From positions 585,501 through 649,500 of the forward strand of contig NZ_JNLH01000001.1 of assembly GCF_000703005.1 (NCBI RefSeq): a stretch of DNA of 64,000 nucleotides, in the 5' to 3' direction. Below the pieces are notes generated by a model that worked only from the letters and a program-made list of their open reading frames with translations, was not told the origin of the DNA and did no database searches. A program made the position numbers and the translations under genes. This DNA is from Pseudobutyrivibrio ruminis HUN009 (lineage in GTDB: Bacteria; Bacillota; Clostridia; Lachnospirales; Lachnospiraceae). Position 1 is the first letter of the stretch. Every line of letters begins with the position of its first letter. Positions 44,416-53,572 of this stretch are shown here, piece by piece.

Positions 44416-44439
44416 CGCGTGAAAAAGGTTTCATGCGTC
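44416..44439 (-). terminator. Weak terminator-like hairpin after rfbD
   Basis: ACGCATGAAA and TTTCACGCGT (minus strand) pair with one mismatch around CCTT, followed by TTTAATAAAT. It begins about 10 bp past the rfbD stop. The tail is only partly T-rich, so partial read-through into rfbB is expected. Confidence 0.4.
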
Positions 44440-44449
44440 CATTAACGGT

Positions 44450-45310
44450 TTATGCGAGGTATTCGCGGAGGGCGTCCTTCCAGTCGGCCATCTTGTAGCC
44501 GCTTGTAAGACGAAGCATGTAGTTGTCGAGGATGCTGTAGTGAGGTCTATCGGCACTAGCTGGGTTCATCTTTTTGTACTCCTCGCTAGTAACGTGGTTG
44601 ACCTTTACATTGATTCCCTTGAGCTTGAAGATTTCCTCTGTGAAATCTGCCCAGTTTGTGTCACCTTCGCATGTGCCATGGAAAATACCATAGTTTTCTG
44701 TAGGCTCAAGGTGGTGAATCATGCGGGCAAGCTCAACTGCAGATGTTGGCGAACCAAGCTGGTCGCAAACAACTGAAAGCTCATCATGTGTCTCTGCAAG
44801 AGAAAGCATAGTTTTAACGAAGTTCTTGCCATCGCCGTAGAGCCAAGCTGTACGTACGATAAACCACTTGTCTGCGAACTGCTGAACAAACTTTTCACCT
44901 TCGTATTTTGTCTTGCCATAAGCACTGATTGGTGCTGGCTGATCAAACTCAGTGATAGGCTTTGTTGCGTTGCCAGGGAAAACATAGTCTGTGCTAACAT
45001 GCACAAGCTTTGCTCCTACCTTTGAAGCTGCAATCGCCAAGTTTCTAGGACCAAGTGCATTAAGCTTGTAAGCAAAATCCCAGTCCTTTTCGCATCCATC
45101 TACGTTTGTAGCTGCTGCGCAGTTGATGATAACATCTGGCTTCTTATCTTCTACGAAGCTAAGAACTTCTTCCAGGTCCATAATGTTGAGCGGAGAAATC
45201 TTTTCTCCCTCTACTACGTCTGTGAGTATGAATTCTACTTCAGTTCCATACTCCTTCTGAATGGCACGACCAAGCTGGCCGTTACATCCTGTTACTAAAA
45301 TCTTTCTCAT
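44450..45310 (-). CDS. rfbD: dTDP-4-dehydrorhamnose reductase
   Basis: 286 aa. N-terminal KILVTGCNGQLGRAIQKEYG, HVSTDYVFPGN and YGKTKYEGEKF (YxxxK). Final enzyme of dTDP-L-rhamnose synthesis. It lies upstream of rfbB, separated by a 265-bp gap that holds a hairpin and the GC-rich island; otherwise the four rfb genes and glf form one set. Confidence 0.94.
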   Translation of the reverse strand: MRKILVTGCNGQLGRAIQKEYGTEVEFILTDVVEGEKISPLNIMDLEEVLSFVEDKKPDVIINCAAATNVDGCEKDWDFAYKLNALGPRNLAIAASKVGAKLVHVSTDYVFPGNATKPITEFDQPAPISAYGKTKYEGEKFVQQFADKWFIVRTAWLYGDGKNFVKTMLSLAETHDELSVVCDQLGSPTSAVELARMIHHLEPTENYGIFHGTCEGDTNWADFTEEIFKLKGINVKVNHVTSEEYKKMNPASADRPHYSILDNYMLRLTSGYKMADWKDALREYLA

Positions 45311-45349
45311 TTTATTTCCTCTTTAACTTTATGCAAATAGTTTGCTATT

Positions 45350-47035
45350 TTAAATGTCTTTAGCTTTCGCTATAAGACGATTATAAGCACTAAACATACT
45401 GCGAATTGATGCACGTGTAATGTTTGAGCTTACGCCAACACCAAATGTGGTGTTGCCATGACGCTCGTCGCGCATCTCGATGTATGCTGCAGCCTTTGCT
45501 CCAGAACCTTGTGCTTGAGCAAGTGTATGCTCGGTGTAGTCAATAAGTGAGAAGTCAAGCTCTGGTATGCACTGCTTGATTGCAAGCTTAACAGCATCGA
45601 TAGGACCATTTCCTTCAGCCTCTGAGTGGAATTTTTCTCCGTGGTAGCTGAAGTCAAGAATAGCAACTGTATCATCTGTATCCTTGTCGTCCTTGATAAC
45701 AACATATTCCAGTGTAAGTGGCTCCTTGTTTTCCAAGTACTGAGACTTGAATGCCTCCATAATGCGCTGAGGTGTAACCTCTCCGCCCTGCTTTTCTGAA
45801 ATGTACTGAACAACGTCAGCAAATTCACGCTGCATCTTCTTTGGAAGCTTGTAGCCGTATACTGTATCCATAACGAAAGCAACGCCGCCCTTTCCAGACT
45901 GGCTGTTGATACGAACCACTGGCTCGTACTTTCTTCCGATATCAGCTGGATCGATTGGAAGATATGGGACCTCCCAATACATGTTTTGGCGATTGCGCAT
46001 TGCTGCAACGCCCTTGTTGATAGCATCCTGATGTGAACCAGAGAAAGCTGTAAATACAAGCTCTCCTGCATAAGGATGTCTTGCATCGGTAGGCATCTTT
46101 GTGACTCTCTCACATACCTCCACGATTTCTTTTATATCATCAAGCTCAAGCTCAGGATTTACACCCTGAGAGAACATGTTGTAAGCAATTGTAAGAATAT
46201 CTACATTACCTGTACGCTCACCATTTCCAAGAAGTGTGCCTTCTACGCGGTCCGCACCTGCAAGAAGTCCAAGCTCTGTGATGGCAACACCTGTTCCTCT
46301 ATCGTTGTGTGGATGGATTGAGAGGATGATGTTTTCTCTGTCTTTGAAATGAGTGCTCATCCATTCAATCTGGTCTGCGTAGACATTTGGTGTGTTCATT
46401 TCTACTGTAGCTGGCAGGTTGAAGATGATAGGTGCATCTGTTGCATGATTCCATGTATCCTGGACAGCTGTACAAATATCAAGGGCGAACTCTACCTCTG
46501 TGCCGGTGAATGATTCTGGTGAATACTCCAGCTGAAGGTTGCCGTTGTAGCGGTCAAGTCTGTCCTTTACCATCTGTGTGCCTGCTTTGGCAATTTCGAT
46601 AATCTCGTCTTTGTCTGCATTAAAAACCACATCTCTTTGAAGAGTAGATGTGGAATTGTAAATGTGGAAAATTACATTTGGTATTCCCTGAATTGCCTCA
46701 AAAGTGCGGTCAATCAGTTCCTCGCGGCACTGTGAAAGCACCTGAACTTTAACATCTGAAGGGATTTTATTTTCCTTAACAAGTTGTCTTAAAAAGTCGA
46801 ATTCGATTTGGCTAGCTGCAGGGAAGCCAATCTCGATTTCTTTGAAGCCTAATTTTAGTAGGAGGTCGAATAGTTCCATTTTTTCGTCGACATTCATTGG
46901 CTCGACGAGGGCTTGGTTGCCGTCACGTAGGTCTACTGAGCACCAAATTGGAGCTTTGGTGATCTGCTTGTTAGGCCATGTACGCTGTGGAAACTCTAAC
47001 ACTGGGTTTGCTTTGTAACGCTTGTAGTTCAACAT
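45350..47035 (-). CDS. leuA: 2-isopropylmalate synthase
   Basis: 561 aa, the long LeuA form. N-terminal WCSVDLRDGNQALVEPMNVD (catalytic Arg-Asp), SIHPHNDRGTGVAITELGL (metal His pair) and NGERTGNVDILTIAYNMFSQ. The C-terminal LeuA allosteric domain covers about 430-561. It condenses acetyl-CoA with 2-oxoisovalerate, first committed step of leucine synthesis. No other leu genes are nearby. AGGAGG upstream of ATG 47035. Confidence 0.94.
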   Translation of the reverse strand: MLNYKRYKANPVLEFPQRTWPNKQITKAPIWCSVDLRDGNQALVEPMNVDEKMELFDLLLKLGFKEIEIGFPAASQIEFDFLRQLVKENKIPSDVKVQVLSQCREELIDRTFEAIQGIPNVIFHIYNSTSTLQRDVVFNADKDEIIEIAKAGTQMVKDRLDRYNGNLQLEYSPESFTGTEVEFALDICTAVQDTWNHATDAPIIFNLPATVEMNTPNVYADQIEWMSTHFKDRENIILSIHPHNDRGTGVAITELGLLAGADRVEGTLLGNGERTGNVDILTIAYNMFSQGVNPELELDDIKEIVEVCERVTKMPTDARHPYAGELVFTAFSGSHQDAINKGVAAMRNRQNMYWEVPYLPIDPADIGRKYEPVVRINSQSGKGGVAFVMDTVYGYKLPKKMQREFADVVQYISEKQGGEVTPQRIMEAFKSQYLENKEPLTLEYVVIKDDKDTDDTVAILDFSYHGEKFHSEAEGNGPIDAVKLAIKQCIPELDFSLIDYTEHTLAQAQGSGAKAAAYIEMRDERHGNTTFGVGVSSNITRASIRSMFSAYNRLIAKAKDI

Positions 47036-47067
47036 TATTCTTCCTCCTAGTATTTAATTATTGTCTG

Positions 47068-47334
47068 TTATTCTCCTAATCCCGATTCGATAGAAGAAAT
47101 TATATCTTCTAAGGCTTCGTTTTCGTCATCACCATCACAGATGATAGTGATTTCTTCGCCTGCTTTGACGCAAGCACCTAAAACGCCAAGTACTGATTTG
47201 GCATTTGCTTCATAGTGATTATCCGTTGTGAATGTAACCTTTGATTTATATTTCATGGCTGTTTCGCAAAGAACCCCTGCAGGTCTAAGATGCAAGCCAG
47301 TTGCATTCACAATCTTTACCTTTTTTGAAACCAT
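47068..47334 (-). CDS. HPr-family phosphocarrier protein
   Basis: 88 aa. The catalytic His is present in ATGLHLRPAG (His about 16) and the regulatory Ser region in NAKSVLGVLG (Ser about 48). It could be PTS HPr or a Crh-like regulator; the retained His argues for HPr. Downstream of glmM by 15 bp. Confidence 0.9.
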   Translation of the reverse strand: MVSKKVKIVNATGLHLRPAGVLCETAMKYKSKVTFTTDNHYEANAKSVLGVLGACVKAGEEITIICDGDDENEALEDIISSIESGLGE

Positions 47335-47349
47335 ATCAATTATCCTAGT

Positions 47350-48699
47350 TTACAACATTGTATTAGTAATTAACTCAGCCAGTGCATGTGCATCTGCATC
47401 GATTTCTTCCTGATTCTTGCCTTCAATCATAACACGAACGAGTGGCTCTGTGCCTGATGGACGGATGAGTACACGTCCTTCACCAGCAAACTTAGCCTCA
47501 AGCTCTCCGATTGCCTTTGCAATTTCAGGATACTCCATATAGCTTTCCTTCTTGTGGTTTGGAACCTTTGCATTGACAAGTGCCTGAGGTAATACTTCCA
47601 TAATAGATGCAAGCTCAGAAAGTGACTTGCCTGTCTCCACAAGAACTCTGAGTAGGTGAAGGGCTGAAAGAAGTCCATCACCTGTGGTGTTGTCATCTAA
47701 GAAGATAACGTGACCACTCTGCTCGCCGCCGATATTATAACCGTTCGCAAGCATATTTTCCAAAACATATCTATCGCCAACCTTTGTTGACTCAACATTG
47801 ATGCCCTGTTCCTTTGCCATCAAAGTGAATCCAAGGTTTGTCATTACTGTAACTACACATGTGTTTTTCTTAAGTGTGCCCTTATCCTTCATGTGCTTTG
47901 CACAGATAGCCATTACCTGGTCGCCATCAACAAGACGTCCCTTTTCATCTACAGCTAGCATTCTGTCGGCATCACCATCGAATGCAAGACCGATGTGAGC
48001 GTTTTCTGCAACAACACGAGCCTTTAGCTCATCCATGTGTGTGCTTCCGCAGTTTGAGTTGATGTTTGTTCCATCTGGATTGTTGTGGATTGTGATAAGC
48101 TCTGCGCCCATTTCTGAAAGGCAAGCAACGCTAGTTCTGTAAGAAGCGCCCTCTGCACAGTCGATAACAATCTTTAATCCTGATAAATCGATAGGTACTG
48201 TCTGCTTTAAGAAATCAACGTACTCACGACCAAGGTCGAATCTGAAATCTACCTTACCGATTTCTGCGCCAGTTGGAAGGCTGATGCCCTTCATATCGCT
48301 CTCGATAAGCTCCTGGATTTCATCCTCAAGAGCGTCTGAAAGCTTGAAGCCTTCGCCATTGAAGAACTTGATTCCGTTGAATTCCATTGGGTTGTGGCTG
48401 GCAGAAATAACAACTCCTGCATCTACCTTGTGCTTACGTGTAAGGTAAGCGATTGCTGGTGTAGGTAAAACTCCTACGTATACTGCATTTGCGCCAACTG
48501 AGCAGATACCACTCATAAGTGCTGAAGCAAGCATTGTTCCAGAAATACGTGTATCGCATCCTACGATGATTGTAGGCTGATGTGATGCTTCTTTTGTAAG
48601 TACGTAAGCGCCTGCCTGACCCAAAGCCTTTGCAAGCTCAATAGTAAGTTCTGAGCCAGCAACACCTCTGACTCCATCTGTTCCAAATAATCTTCCCAT
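47350..48699 (-). CDS. glmM: Phosphoglucosamine mutase
   Basis: 449 aa. N-terminal MGRLFGTDGVRGVAGSEL, phosphoserine loop VVISASHNPMEFNGIKFF (Ser about 101), metal loop FDGDADRMLAVDEKG near 240, and RPSGTEPLVRVMIEG near 408. Converts glucosamine-6-phosphate to the 1-phosphate for UDP-GlcNAc, which feeds both wall and the glycan locus. One bp from cdaR. Confidence 0.95.
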   Translation of the reverse strand: MGRLFGTDGVRGVAGSELTIELAKALGQAGAYVLTKEASHQPTIIVGCDTRISGTMLASALMSGICSVGANAVYVGVLPTPAIAYLTRKHKVDAGVVISASHNPMEFNGIKFFNGEGFKLSDALEDEIQELIESDMKGISLPTGAEIGKVDFRFDLGREYVDFLKQTVPIDLSGLKIVIDCAEGASYRTSVACLSEMGAELITIHNNPDGTNINSNCGSTHMDELKARVVAENAHIGLAFDGDADRMLAVDEKGRLVDGDQVMAICAKHMKDKGTLKKNTCVVTVMTNLGFTLMAKEQGINVESTKVGDRYVLENMLANGYNIGGEQSGHVIFLDDNTTGDGLLSALHLLRVLVETGKSLSELASIMEVLPQALVNAKVPNHKKESYMEYPEIAKAIGELEAKFAGEGRVLIRPSGTEPLVRVMIEGKNQEEIDADAHALAELITNTML

Positions 48700-48700
48700 A

Positions 48701-49969
48701 TTACTCCTCTGAATTTTCTGTTGCCGCTGATGTATCTTCTATAACGGTAACTGTCACCGATGTATTTTGAATGGTGACTCCTTCAATATTTTCAAACTGA
48801 ACAACAACTGTCTGTGATTCACCAACTGTAAGGTTGGTGCAATCAATAGTGCCCTTGATAGCTGTTGCGTCTAAAGCTGCTAACATATCTGTTGTACCAA
48901 ACACGTTAACCTGTACCGAAGTAACATCCAGTGAAACTGCAAGTCCTTCAGGTATGTTTATAAGTGAGATGTTGTCTGCGCTGACTTCTGCTGTGGAAGC
49001 TGTTTCGCCAGACATCAACACATATATTGTAACCTTTGATGACGAGCCATCTGCCAAAGTGACGCCTTCTGGCAAGTAAGACGAAATGTCTACTGTGGTG
49101 GTAAATGAACCTGTCAAATCTGAAAGGTTAATAACTGTATCAGGTATGGTGATAGATGTAACATCATTGAGTGCTGTAACATCACCTTTTATGCCGACTG
49201 ATGATGGATCAGTTTTTATTGAATCAAGTGTAAGATGTGGTGATAATGTGCCACTTGTTTTAACTACTAAATCTACTGTTTTGATATTAGAAAATACAAC
49301 ACTAACGCTAACCGTAGGTACCGAAAGGGTCAGTTCCTTTGAATCTACTTCTTCACCATCGGAGTCGTAGAACTTAGGGATGACGCTTTCTGTAAAGTTG
49401 CTTGTAACACCTGTGATGTTTGCTGAAGCAACAACTTTATCAATTGTAGAAACAACATCCTCAGGACCTGTAACTGTGATAACAGTAGGGCTGCTCGATA
49501 CAGAATCTACTGTCAGGCCGGTTTCGATGGTACCTGTAGTTTGTGCCTCGATAACAAAACGCTCTGTCTTCTCATCCTCAAGCACTACGTATAGATAGTT
49601 TTGCTTGCTTGAAATAGTGATGTAATTTGCATAGGATTTTGCAGCAATTGTAACAGGTATACGTTCTTCATTTTCCAGGCTGTTCATATCTGCAGTAGCA
49701 GAAAAGTCTGAAGATGAAAGCTTTTCTATGATGGAACGCTTTGCAGTAACTCGGAAGCTAACTGTGTTTACGCCATCTTTTATTTCATAAAGCTTTCCCG
49801 CACTCTTGAGGACGTCTTCATTGGTTACTGTAACAACAGCAGTGAATGTCCTAGTCTGGGTTGGGTCATCGATGTTTACAACAACCAACCAAAGCAGGAA
49901 TGAAAACACCACCGCTAAAATTTTTAATCCTACATCTTTTGTAAGGGCATTAATAATTTTTTGCTTCAT
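48701..49969 (-). CDS. cdaR: YbbR-domain regulator of diadenylate cyclase
   Basis: 422 aa. One N-terminal membrane helix (ILAVVFSFLLWLVVVNIDDP) followed by about four extracellular YbbR repeats rich in TVxVTGPEDV-type segments. It modulates CdaA. It overlaps cdaA by 4 bp and adjoins glmM, the conserved cdaA-cdaR-glmM operon. Confidence 0.92.
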   Translation of the reverse strand: MKQKIINALTKDVGLKILAVVFSFLLWLVVVNIDDPTQTRTFTAVVTVTNEDVLKSAGKLYEIKDGVNTVSFRVTAKRSIIEKLSSSDFSATADMNSLENEERIPVTIAAKSYANYITISSKQNYLYVVLEDEKTERFVIEAQTTGTIETGLTVDSVSSSPTVITVTGPEDVVSTIDKVVASANITGVTSNFTESVIPKFYDSDGEEVDSKELTLSVPTVSVSVVFSNIKTVDLVVKTSGTLSPHLTLDSIKTDPSSVGIKGDVTALNDVTSITIPDTVINLSDLTGSFTTTVDISSYLPEGVTLADGSSSKVTIYVLMSGETASTAEVSADNISLINIPEGLAVSLDVTSVQVNVFGTTDMLAALDATAIKGTIDCTNLTVGESQTVVVQFENIEGVTIQNTSVTVTVIEDTSAATENSEE

Positions 49970-50835
49970 GCCATACCTCCTTCTGAAGTATGGGCTGTAC
50001 CATCCTCTTCAACATCAGGATTCTGGATGCGCTTAAGCTCTGCAATAAGCTCGTCCTCCTTGACATCTCGAACGATGCGTCCCTCTCTTGCGTATGATAC
50101 TGTTCCAGTTTCTTCTGAAACAACGATTGTAAGGGAATCGGAAACTTCGCTGATGCCAACAGCTGCTCTGTGACGAGTTCCCAAATCCTTTGATAAAGCC
50201 ATATTGTCTGAAAGAGGAAGGTAACATGTTGCAGAAACAACTCTGTCTCCTCTCACAATAACAGCACCATCGTGAAGTGGTGTGTTTTTCTCGAATATAT
50301 TGATAAGAAGCTGTCTGGTTACAAGAGCGTCCAGACTGATTCCTGTTCTTTCGAATTCTGTAAGCTGCATATCGTTTTCAACAACGATAAGGGCTCCTGT
50401 TTTAACTGCTCCCATTTCATAGCAAGCAGATACCAAACCGGTGATGGTTGAATCGTCGAATTTCTTAGCACCTGGCTTGAGCAAGTTCCAGGTGAATAGT
50501 GAAGTGATTTTACGACGTCCTATTTGTTCCAGGGCACGACGAAGCTCTGGCTGGAACACCACGATCAATACCGTAACAGCAACTGAGACGAATCTCTCGC
50601 CCAACCAGAGGATAGTGTTCATCTGAAAGATTGCTGCAAGCACAAAAAACAGCATGATAAAAATGACGCCTCTAATAAGCATCCAAACCCTGCTGTTTTT
50701 CACCCATACCAATAAGTGATATACGAAGTATGCAATTATGAAAATTTCAATTACATCTGTAATGGAAACATCTGGAATATTTACATTGAAATAATCATCG
50801 ATGAAGGCATCTACAGCATTGACAAAATCAACCAA
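49966..50835 (-). CDS. cdaA: Diadenylate cyclase CdaA
   Basis: 289 aa. Three N-terminal membrane helices and a DAC domain with the catalytic DGA (LHDGAVIVRGD, about 195) and RHR (LGTRHRAAVGISE, about 230) motifs. Makes cyclic di-AMP, which controls potassium, osmotic and wall balance. The start is TTG at 50835, with AAGGAAGTG upstream. Confidence 0.93.
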   Translation of the reverse strand: MVDFVNAVDAFIDDYFNVNIPDVSITDVIEIFIIAYFVYHLLVWVKNSRVWMLIRGVIFIMLFFVLAAIFQMNTILWLGERFVSVAVTVLIVVFQPELRRALEQIGRRKITSLFTWNLLKPGAKKFDDSTITGLVSACYEMGAVKTGALIVVENDMQLTEFERTGISLDALVTRQLLINIFEKNTPLHDGAVIVRGDRVVSATCYLPLSDNMALSKDLGTRHRAAVGISEVSDSLTIVVSEETGTVSYAREGRIVRDVKEDELIAELKRIQNPDVEEDGTAHTSEGGMA

Positions 50836-50865
50836 TGATCCACTTCCTTACTACCCTGTCGGGGA

Positions 50866-51777
50866 TTATATTTTCTTTACTTCTTTTTCTTCTTCTACAA
50901 TTCTGATCTTTGGTACTGCAGTTACATAATAGTAATAATCATCATCCTCAAACTGAACCTTTTCAATTCGTGAGTAGTCTAAATCGAGAATGAAGTAATT
51001 TAAAATGAAACCTACAACTAAAACGATAATATTGCCAAGGATGAGCCCTGGGATTTCGCCCTTTTGGCTAGTGAGCAAAAAGCCGGCAATCATAATAATG
51101 AACTCTACGACAACGCCTGCAAAGTTTGCAACTATCCATGACATATTGATGCTAGCCTGACGAAGTAAATAAACAACTAAAAACATTGCAACCATGGCAG
51201 CTAGGAAGAAGTAGAACATCTTACTCTTGATAAGCTGCTCGTTTAATAAAGAAAAAACCGAAACATCGCTAGTCTCATCCAAGATAGCGGCCGCATTAAT
51301 TTTAATTACGTGTAGATAATATGCAGTAACTGTTCCGCAAATAACTGAGCAAAGCTCGTTGATATTTGACATAAGGCCAGTGCCAAGTGCCATCACATAT
51401 GGTGAGTGCAATGAATAGCAAACTGGAACCATGACCATATTGTAAGTATTTTTGCTTCTAAAATATGCACAAACGAGATAGCCAATGACCACCAAAGCTA
51501 GTGCAACAAGAGCAACTTGAGCGCCAAGCTCCGCTAAATCAACCAATAAAACTAACAATAAAATAAGGGAAACACCCTGAATTGGGAAAAATGCACTTAT
51601 AATGGTAATGATAATAGAAACCCAAAGCTGGCTAACTGTATCATTGTAGCCAAAGTTGGATTTGATGCACATAAGACCTACGAAGGCAATAAGTGCGCTC
51701 CATATTTTCAAAAAAATCATTTCTCTTGAGAGAATGAATCTTCTAATGTCATCTCGTAATCTGATAAATGCGTTCAT
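50866..51777 (-). CDS. Polytopic membrane protein of unknown function
   Basis: 303 aa with about eight hydrophobic segments and a short charged C-terminal tail (KIRIVEEEKEVKKI). I do not recognise a named family. It is co-oriented with cdaA 30 bp downstream, and follows another small membrane protein by 14 bp, so it is probably in the same transcript. It could take part in envelope homeostasis, but nothing visible supports a specific role. Confidence 0.8.
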   Translation of the reverse strand: MNAFIRLRDDIRRFILSREMIFLKIWSALIAFVGLMCIKSNFGYNDTVSQLWVSIIITIISAFFPIQGVSLILLLVLLVDLAELGAQVALVALALVVIGYLVCAYFRSKNTYNMVMVPVCYSLHSPYVMALGTGLMSNINELCSVICGTVTAYYLHVIKINAAAILDETSDVSVFSLLNEQLIKSKMFYFFLAAMVAMFLVVYLLRQASINMSWIVANFAGVVVEFIIMIAGFLLTSQKGEIPGLILGNIIVLVVGFILNYFILDLDYSRIEKVQFEDDDYYYYVTAVPKIRIVEEEKEVKKI

Positions 51778-51791
51778 TTTATATTGATCCT

Positions 51792-52229
51792 TTAGTATAT
51801 TTCTTCTTTGTTTCTAGCAAGTAATGGTTTGGTCTGTTGAGCTTCATCCTCATACATGAGGTTGAGCTTTGAATATTTAGCTGCCAATTCTTTGATAAGG
51901 CGTTTGCCCATTCTGTACTGCTTTGCAGCCCTGCGGCGGGTATTGTGAACATGTACGATGATGTACAGAGCGTATACCAATAACCCGATTAAAATCATAA
52001 GTAAAATATACATTGTGGTGATATTTTCAAGGACATTGCCTGCGATATACAAAACAATTCCCACATAAATAACTGCAAAAAAAACCGTGCCGGCGAGGAA
52101 ACCTCCCCAGCCATGTAGTGCTATGTATTCTTTTTTTGAGTAGCGAAGCATAGGCTGATATTCAGGGCCTAATTCCTTTTCGAAAATGGCCATGGATGTC
52201 ATGTGCTTTACGCGCTCTTCATTTATCAT
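51792..52229 (-). CDS. Small membrane protein of unknown function
   Basis: 145 aa with two adjacent membrane helices (about 50-100) and a basic segment after them (VHNTRRRAAKQYRMGKRLIK). No family recognised. GAGAGGATTGTT upstream of ATG 52229. Likely first gene of the unit running into cdaA, since a terminator lies just upstream. Confidence 0.78.
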   Translation of the reverse strand: MINEERVKHMTSMAIFEKELGPEYQPMLRYSKKEYIALHGWGGFLAGTVFFAVIYVGIVLYIAGNVLENITTMYILLMILIGLLVYALYIIVHVHNTRRRAAKQYRMGKRLIKELAAKYSKLNLMYEDEAQQTKPLLARNKEEIY

Positions 52230-52284
52230 AACAATCCTCTCATCTTTTTACCTAGTAATACAGAATGAGTATAGCATAAAATTG

Positions 52285-52326
52285 GCTGAAAAAGAAATAC
52301 CTACTAGCTTTTGCTAGCAGGTATTT
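52285..52326 (-). terminator. Rho-independent terminator after the zinc protein
   Basis: Stem AAATACCT-CTAGC / GCTAG-AGGTATTT (52295-52326) with one opposed mismatch, followed on the minus strand by TCTTTTTC. It ends the comFC unit. Confidence 0.85.
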
Positions 52327-52337
52327 GAATTAATGCA

Positions 52338-52748
52338 CTATTTTTCAAGGAAACGCATCTTATTTTTATTGTCTGGCTTTTTCTTTGGTTCTTCAATTGG
52401 CTTTGGTTTCTCAATAGATTGAGCCAGAGTATTTGCCATAGTGTTTTTACAATTTTCGCAGAATCTACCAGTTTTGATACTAGCGCCACAATTTTCGCAC
52501 TCGATACCAATTGGTGAGTCATCAGTAAACTGTAATCTTTCCTCACGAATCCACTGACGAAGCTGATTTGTGCTAACTTCATTGTCTTCTGAAATCTGCT
52601 GAATGGTAGCACGTGGATTATCCTGGATATAACTCTTTACCTCCTGGAACTTCTTCTCCAAATCGTCGCGACATGCAGGGCACATGTTAGGATTGCCTCC
52701 TATATAATTGAACAATCTGCCACAAGTTCTACAATTACGTACCTCCAT
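52338..52748 (-). CDS. TIGR03826/YvyF-like flagellar operon zinc protein
   Basis: 136 aa. Two zinc-ribbon cysteine sets (CRTCGRLF with CPACRDD; CENCGA with CENCKN) flank a helix-turn-helix-like region (TIQQISEDNEVSTNQLRQWI). The same layout occurs in the YvyF/TIGR03826 family found beside comFC and flgM in Firmicutes. Probably a regulator tied to motility. It lies 17 bp from comFC. Confidence 0.85.
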   Translation of the reverse strand: MEVRNCRTCGRLFNYIGGNPNMCPACRDDLEKKFQEVKSYIQDNPRATIQQISEDNEVSTNQLRQWIREERLQFTDDSPIGIECENCGASIKTGRFCENCKNTMANTLAQSIEKPKPIEEPKKKPDNKNKMRFLEK

Positions 52749-52765
52749 AGATGATTCCTCCTACT

Positions 52766-53503
52766 TTAGTCGCTGCACTCGCCAATGCAGACGCACATAC
52801 CAAATACCTCTTTTACTCCCCCACTCTTCAACACTCTGGCCACTTCATCCATCGTTGTGCCAGTTGTGTAAATATCATCAACTATAAGTACTTTTCTAAA
52901 TTGTACAACATTTTCCGTTAATATAAAAGCTTTTAACAGATTTTTCTTTCTTTTTATGCTATTTAACTCTTTCATCGCAACAGTATCTCTTTCTCGTCTG
53001 ACAATTTTATTCGCAATTGGTATACCTGTCGCTTTGCTCAATGCCTTCGCAAATACCTCCGCCTGGTTGTAACCACGCTTCTTTTCTTTTGGACCATACA
53101 TAGGAACTGGAACTATAGCTTCTATGTTGATGGCGCGCAGCCAACTGCCATAATTTTTTAATGCGTGGGTGGCAAAAACTTTGCCGTAGCATCTCCTATT
53201 AGAATATTTAAAACGGTACATGGCATCTTTCATGCCGCCAGTATATCGAAACACCGCTTTTGCCTGGTCAAAATGATGCTTTGTCTCCTTGCAATTTTTA
53301 CAGAACTCTTCCGATGAATTGTTGATAGGGCCTCCACATTTTATGCAATAGGTTCCGCCTACCAATTTCACTTTGGAGGCACATTCCTTACAGATTCCCA
53401 TATCTTTTTCTATTTTTAATAAAACTTTATCGCAAGCTACACATCGTTTTGGATATAATAACTCTAGGCAAAAGTCTATAATACCTTTGTCGAATTGTTT
53501 CAT
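52766..53503 (-). CDS. comFC: ComF-family phosphoribosyltransferase-like protein
   Basis: 245 aa. N-terminal zinc ribbon (CVACDK, CKEC, CIKCGG, CKNC), and a C-terminal PRTase fold with RGYNQAEVFAKAL and the PRPP-type loop VLIVDDIYTTGTTMDE. Linked to DNA uptake in transformable Firmicutes; the exact reaction is unsettled. Confidence 0.92.
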   Translation of the reverse strand: MKQFDKGIIDFCLELLYPKRCVACDKVLLKIEKDMGICKECASKVKLVGGTYCIKCGGPINNSSEEFCKNCKETKHHFDQAKAVFRYTGGMKDAMYRFKYSNRRCYGKVFATHALKNYGSWLRAINIEAIVPVPMYGPKEKKRGYNQAEVFAKALSKATGIPIANKIVRRERDTVAMKELNSIKRKKNLLKAFILTENVVQFRKVLIVDDIYTTGTTMDEVARVLKSGGVKEVFGMCVCIGECSD

Positions 53504-53514
53504 AAGACTCCTAT

Positions 53515-53543
53515 TTGACTAATTTGGGATTTCTAATTATTAT
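53515..53543 (+). promoter_or_regulatory. Sigma-A-type promoter
   Basis: TTGACT (53515-53520), 17 bp, TATTAT (53538-53543), 30 nt before the lipoprotein start. Good match in a 69-bp divergent gap. Confidence 0.72.
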
Positions 53544-53572
53544 TTAGTAACTGAATCTTTGAAAGGAACAAT